Part shown: positions 60,897 through 64,000 of the stretch, piece by piece
Position numbering within the stretch: the stretch's first letter is position 1
Layout: each line of letters starts with the position of its first letter
Assembly: GCF_014640075.1 (NCBI RefSeq)
Contig: NZ_BMGG01000003.1
Location: forward strand, 67,866 to 131,865
Source: Chelatococcus reniformis
Lineage (GTDB): Bacteria > Pseudomonadota > Alphaproteobacteria > Rhizobiales > Beijerinckiaceae
DNA: 64,000 bases
Reading direction: 5' to 3'
Notes under the pieces: model-generated
Seen by the model: the letters and a program-made list of their open reading frames with translations, nothing else
Told to the model about the DNA's origin: nothing
Database searches by the model: none
Position numbers and translations under genes: made by a program

Positions 60897-61646
60897 TTAG
60901 GGGCTGTCGGCCCAGCGCCCCGGCACGGCGGACAGTTCGGCCAACGAGCCGATGACCACGTCGGCCGCCTCCCCGCAGGTTTCCGCCTGGCTGCGGAGGG
61001 CCTTGAACAGCGCGGCAGGCCCGACGGTCCCGCTCCCTGTCAGCGCCTGCCGCAGCGCCGTTGGAGTGACCCGCTCGATGCGCGCCACGTGGAAGCCGAA
61101 GCTCTTGGCGCCACACACGTCAAATCCATTGGACGAGACGAAGACGACCTCGTCCGGCAAAACGCCAAGCTGCTCCTGAACGACCTCGTAGGCGCGCGGA
61201 TCCGGCTTGAACGCCCGCTTGCCGTCGACGCTCAGCACCGCATCGAGGTGGGGCTGGAGGCGCGACTGGCTCACGAGGGCCGCCAGCATTGCCGGGCTGC
61301 CGTTGGACAGGATGGCGCGCCTATAGCCGGCGAGCGCCGCCAGCGCGGCTTCCGCGTCGGCGTAGGGACTCAGGGTGTTGTAGGCATCGGCGACGACGGC
61401 AAGCAGATCCTCGTTGGCAGCCAGCCCGAGGGTTCCGAGGGTGTAGGACAGGGAATGGCGCGTGACCGTCCAGAAGTCCTCGTAGCGGCCCATCATCGAG
61501 CGTAGCCAGCTGTATTCCAACTGTTTCAGCCGCCAGACTTGGGTGATGTAGTCGCCGTGGCCGGGGAACGCGGCGTCGATCGCCCCGGCGACCGACTGCA
61601 CGTCGTAGAGCGTGCCATAGGCGTCGAACACGAAGGCCTTGATCAT
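60897..61646 (-). CDS. L-2-haloacid dehalogenase (haloacid dehalogenase type II)
   Basis: A 249-residue HAD-superfamily enzyme that hydrolyses L-2-haloacids to D-2-hydroxyacids. The nucleophile is Asp8 (FVFDAYGTLYDV) with Thr12; Arg39 (QVWRLKQLEYSWLRS) is the halide-binding arginine of the type II group; Ser114-Asn115 (ILSNGSP), Lys147 (FKPDP), Tyr153, Ser171, Asn173 and Asp176 (VSSNGFDVCGAKSFGF) complete the active site, all in the positions known from L-DEX-type enzymes. It overlaps the stop of an upstream TetR gene by four bases. Next to a haloalkane dehalogenase, it completes a route from a haloalkane through a haloacid to a hydroxyacid. General HAD phosphatase activity is unlikely given these residues. 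Confidence 0.9.
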   Translation of the reverse strand: MIKAFVFDAYGTLYDVQSVAGAIDAAFPGHGDYITQVWRLKQLEYSWLRSMMGRYEDFWTVTRHSLSYTLGTLGLAANEDLLAVVADAYNTLSPYADAEAALAALAGYRRAILSNGSPAMLAALVSQSRLQPHLDAVLSVDGKRAFKPDPRAYEVVQEQLGVLPDEVVFVSSNGFDVCGAKSFGFHVARIERVTPTALRQALTGSGTVGPAALFKALRSQAETCGEAADVVIGSLAELSAVPGRWADSP

Positions 61647-62290
61647 GTCCCCATCCTGCTGCCAACTGCGCCGCCATCGTCAGCACGGGCGGCGATGCCG
61701 TGCAAGACGAACGCCAGGTATTCGTCGACGATCACCTGCAAGGGAGCGGCGCCCTCCGCGTCGTACCAGCGCCCGAGCCCGTTGAAGGCATCGAACAGGG
61801 CGATCGCCACGGCGCGCGTGTCGCAGCGCCGGATCGAGCCGTCGCCGATGCCATCCCCGATCATCGCACGCACCGAGAGGTTGAGCGCCCGGCGCCCGCC
61901 GACGTGCTCCTGACGCAGCGGAGGAGCGAGGTCGCGCGGCTCGGTCAGCACCAGGCAACGGCCGAAGTCCTGGCAGATCACCTCGGCATAGATGCGAAAG
62001 AATCGAACGAGCCGGTCGAGGCCGCTCAGGTCGGCGTCGTCGGCGTCCTCGAGCACGCCCCGCAGGGCCTCCGCCGCCATCTGCCCGCAGGTGAACAGCA
62101 GCTCGTCCTTGCTCCTGGCATAGTAATACAGCGCCGGTTTGGTCACGCCGAGCTCTTCGGCCACGTGATCGAGCGTCGCGGCATGATAGCCGAGCCGATT
62201 GAAGGTGCGGGCGGCGGCGCGAAGCACCTCGAGCTTGCGCTGCTCGTAGCGCGGCCCCGGCGCCGCCTTCAGCCTGCCCCGCCCTGCCAT
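61643..62290 (-). CDS. TetR family transcriptional regulator
   Basis: A 215-residue regulator. The helix-turn-helix is GYHAATLDHVAEELGVTKPA followed by LYYYARSKDELLFTCGQMA. The C-terminal domain resembles the TetR_C_17/KstR2-like group that binds acyl-CoA ligands, an inference from pattern only. The start at 62290 follows the reading MAGRGRLKAAPG; the frame extends further upstream without support. It overlaps the haloacid dehalogenase gene by four bases and diverges from an acyl-CoA dehydrogenase gene; the palindrome at 62382-62405 lies between and is the likely operator. Confidence 0.9.
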   Translation of the reverse strand: MAGRGRLKAAPGPRYEQRKLEVLRAAARTFNRLGYHAATLDHVAEELGVTKPALYYYARSKDELLFTCGQMAAEALRGVLEDADDADLSGLDRLVRFFRIYAEVICQDFGRCLVLTEPRDLAPPLRQEHVGGRRALNLSVRAMIGDGIGDGSIRRCDTRAVAIALFDAFNGLGRWYDAEGAAPLQVIVDEYLAFVLHGIAARADDGGAVGSRMGT

Positions 62291-62381
62291 CGCCTCGCCT
62301 GCACGCCCCTCGACATCGCCCCGCCTGCGGCAGCGAAAAGCTGCCGCCGGGAGGCTTGACTCTCGCACGGTCTCGGCTCAA

Positions 62382-62405
62382 TTTCTACTGACCAGAAAGT
62401 AGAAA
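62382..62405. promoter_or_regulatory. 8+8 bp palindrome abutting the acyl-CoA dehydrogenase start
   Basis: TTTCTACT and AGTAGAAA are perfect arms around eight bases, and the right arm ends exactly at the ATG (62406). It sits in the AT-rich gap between the divergent TetR and acyl-CoA dehydrogenase genes, about 90 bases from the TetR start. A TetR dimer there would block both transcription and ribosome access to the dehydrogenase start. No ribosome-binding site other than AGAAAGTAGA overlapping this repeat is visible. Confidence 0.6.
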
Positions 62406-63575
62406 ATGGAAACGCCCGTGGCCGACATCGAGTCCCCCTGGATGACGGAAGACCTGCGCATCCTGCGCGACCAGGTGCGCCGCTTCCTCGAGCGCGAATT
62501 CGTCCCGCACCGGGAGCGGTGGGACCGGCAAGGCGTCGTCGATCGCGACGCCTGGCGCCAGGCCGGGGCGGCCGGGCTGCTCTGCGCCAGCATTCCGGAG
62601 GCCTACGGTGGCGGGGGCGGCACGCGCGCCCACGACGTCGTGATCCAGGAGGAATTCGGCCGGGCCGGGCTCGCGGGCGGCTTCGGCACCGGCAACGGCG
62701 TCCACTCCAACATCGTCGCGCATTACATTCTGGCCTACGGCACCGAGGCGCAGAAACACCGCTGGCTGCCAGGCATGGGGAGCGGCGAGATCGTCGGCGC
62801 CGTCGCCATGACCGAGCCGGGAACCGGCTCCGACCTCCAGGCCGTGCGCACCTCCGCCCGGCGTGACGGCGACGCCTATATCGTCAACGGGCAGAAGACC
62901 TTCATCAGCAACGGGCAGACGGCGGACCTCATCCTCGTCGTCGTCAAGACCGATCCGTCGGCCGGCGCCAAGGGCGTCTCGATCGTCGGCGTCGAGGCGG
63001 CAAGCGCGCCGGGCTTTCGCCGCGGCCGCAACCTCGAGAAGGTCGGCATGCATGCCCAGGACACCTCGGAGCTGTTCTTCGACGACGTACGCGTGCCGGC
63101 CGAGAACCTGCTCGGCGAGGTCGAGGGCCAAGGCTTCAAGCAGCTCATGGTACAACTCGCCTGGGAGCGCCTGTCCTGCGCCTTCGGCGCCGCCGTCGCC
63201 ATGGAGCGGGCGGTCGAGCTCACGTCCACTTACGTGAAGGAGCGAACGGCTTTCGGTCAACCGCTCATGAGCTATCAGAACACGCAGCTCAAGCTCGCCG
63301 AGGCGAAGACGCAGGCCGTCATCGCGCGCACCTTCGTCGACGAGCTCATGGTGCGCCTGCTCGCCGGCGCGCTCGATCCGACGACGGCGGCGATGGCCAA
63401 GTGGTGGACGACGGACGCCCAGTGCCGGGTTGTCGACGAATGCGTGCAGCTCTTCGGCGGCTACGGTTATATGACCGAATATCCAATTGCCCGCATGTAT
63501 GCCGATGCTCGCGTTCAGAAAATTTATGCGGGAACGAACGAAGTCATGAAGCTTCTGATCGCGCGGACACTCTAA
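62406..63575 (+). CDS. Acyl-CoA dehydrogenase, isovaleryl/long-chain type
   Basis: A 389-residue acyl-CoA dehydrogenase. AMTEPGTGSDLQAVRTSA and VNGQKTFISNG form the FAD/substrate region. The C-terminal KIYAGTNEVMK lacks Glu at the medium-chain position, but Glu254 in the LAWERLSCAF helix lies where isovaleryl-CoA and long-chain enzymes place the catalytic base, so it should be active. It has no separate Shine-Dalgarno spacing because a palindrome abuts its start. It is followed after 38 bases by a thiolase-like gene, together forming the start of a beta-oxidation-type operon that runs off the window. Confidence 0.92.
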   Translation: METPVADIESPWMTEDLRILRDQVRRFLEREFVPHRERWDRQGVVDRDAWRQAGAAGLLCASIPEAYGGGGGTRAHDVVIQEEFGRAGLAGGFGTGNGVHSNIVAHYILAYGTEAQKHRWLPGMGSGEIVGAVAMTEPGTGSDLQAVRTSARRDGDAYIVNGQKTFISNGQTADLILVVVKTDPSAGAKGVSIVGVEAASAPGFRRGRNLEKVGMHAQDTSELFFDDVRVPAENLLGEVEGQGFKQLMVQLAWERLSCAFGAAVAMERAVELTSTYVKERTAFGQPLMSYQNTQLKLAEAKTQAVIARTFVDELMVRLLAGALDPTTAAMAKWWTTDAQCRVVDECVQLFGGYGYMTEYPIARMYADARVQKIYAGTNEVMKLLIARTL

Positions 63576-63613
63576 ACGTCTGGAAATATATCTCAATCGT
63601 ACGGGAGAGTCGT

Positions 63614-64000
63614 ATGTCGAACGAAGTCAGAATCGCAGGGGTGGGGATGATCCCCTTCACGAAACCGGGGGCCAGCGAGGCCTACAACATCATGGGCGAG
63701 AAGGCTGCCGCAGCCGCCTTCAAGGACGCCGGCCTGCCTTACGACGCGGTCGAGCAGGTCTATGTCGGCTACGTCTACGGCGACTCGACCGCCGGCCAGT
63801 CCGCCGTCTACCGCCTTGGCCTGTCGGGCGTGCCGATCATCAACGTCAACAACAACTGCTCGACGGGTTCCTCGGCGCTGTTCCTGGCGCGCCAGGCGGT
63901 CGAAACCGGCGCCGTGGAATGCGCGCTGGCCCTGGGCTTCGAGGAGATGCGGCCGGGCGCCCTCGGCTCGATCTTCACCGACCGACCGAACCCGATGGAG
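63614..64000 (+). CDS. Thiolase / lipid-transfer (SCP-x type) protein, N-terminal part (runs off the window)
   Basis: The first 129 residues of a thiolase-fold protein, starting MSNEVRIAGVGMIPFTKPGA. The nucleophilic Cys is in VNNNCSTGSSALFLARQAV, the pattern of the SCP-x/lipid-transfer-like thiolases. GYVYGDSTAGQSAVY is a typical loop. It follows the acyl-CoA dehydrogenase by 38 bases with a GGGAGAG site and would release acetyl- or propionyl-CoA at the end of a beta-oxidation round. The remainder, including the catalytic His and second Cys, is outside the window. Confidence 0.88.
   Translation, partial: MSNEVRIAGVGMIPFTKPGASEAYNIMGEKAAAAAFKDAGLPYDAVEQVYVGYVYGDSTAGQSAVYRLGLSGVPIINVNNNCSTGSSALFLARQAVETGAVECALALGFEEMRPGALGSIFTDRPNPME

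Overview
This is a GC-rich stretch of chromosome from what looks like an alphaproteobacterium, probably Hyphomicrobiales or a relative. The clues are the very high GC content, the many divergent TetR and LysR regulators, several amino-acid/amide-type ABC transporters, acyl-CoA catabolism genes in small operons, and copies of a palindromic repeat whose translation reads AGLDPAIH / DGRVKPGHD, which I associate with that class. Taxonomy is inference: there is no rRNA or other marker gene in the window. I see no tRNA, rRNA, CRISPR array, insertion sequence or prophage.

Layout. 1-6.5 kb: an aromatic/acyl catabolic locus with two VOC-fold proteins and a Rieske oxygenase on the minus strand, diverging from an acyl-CoA ligase and a Tat-type solute-binding protein. 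5.8-12.4 kb: a TetR regulator diverging from a nitronate monooxygenase and an acyl-CoA dehydrogenase pair, then a second TetR gene, a DUF4436 membrane protein and the decayed remnant of a TetR paralogue. 12.8-15.1 kb: an AT-rich leader and a Calx-beta/RTX protein. 15.2-21.8 kb: an RND efflux pump, its adaptor and a hydrolase-fold protein lacking its catalytic serine, diverging from a LysR gene across two palindromes. 21.9-25.9 kb: phosphotransferase, SDR, DUF3616, DUF1330 and DUF1697 genes.

25.9-28.8 kb: a type II restriction-modification pair (BsuBI/PstI-family nuclease and adenine methylase). 29.2-34.6 kb: a complete urease operon in the order ureABCEFGD, with divergent structural subunits. 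34.8-35.6 kb: an orphan LuxR-type regulator. 35.8-45.8 kb: two divergent five-gene branched-chain-amino-acid/amide-type ABC transporters; the first has a UrtA/AmiC-like binding protein, so a urea or amide import and hydrolysis unit is plausible. 45.9-52.8 kb: VOC, SDR, TetR, carotenoid-cleavage-type oxygenase, a second nitronate monooxygenase, SDR and aldo/keto reductase.

52.8-59.2 kb is the most unusual part: a trypsin-like protease fused to a DNA/RNA non-specific nuclease, an orphan ParD-like protein just upstream of it, then a Gram-negative sortase with its single dedicated VIT/vWA substrate and a divergent HTH regulator. 59.3-62.3 kb: a dehalogenation cluster with a LinB-type haloalkane dehalogenase and an L-2-haloacid dehalogenase, each co-transcribed with its own TetR gene and preceded by strong palindromes. 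The window ends with an acyl-CoA dehydrogenase and the start of a thiolase-like gene. Start codons were moved inward from the longest reading frame where a ribosome-binding site, signal peptide or family length supported it.
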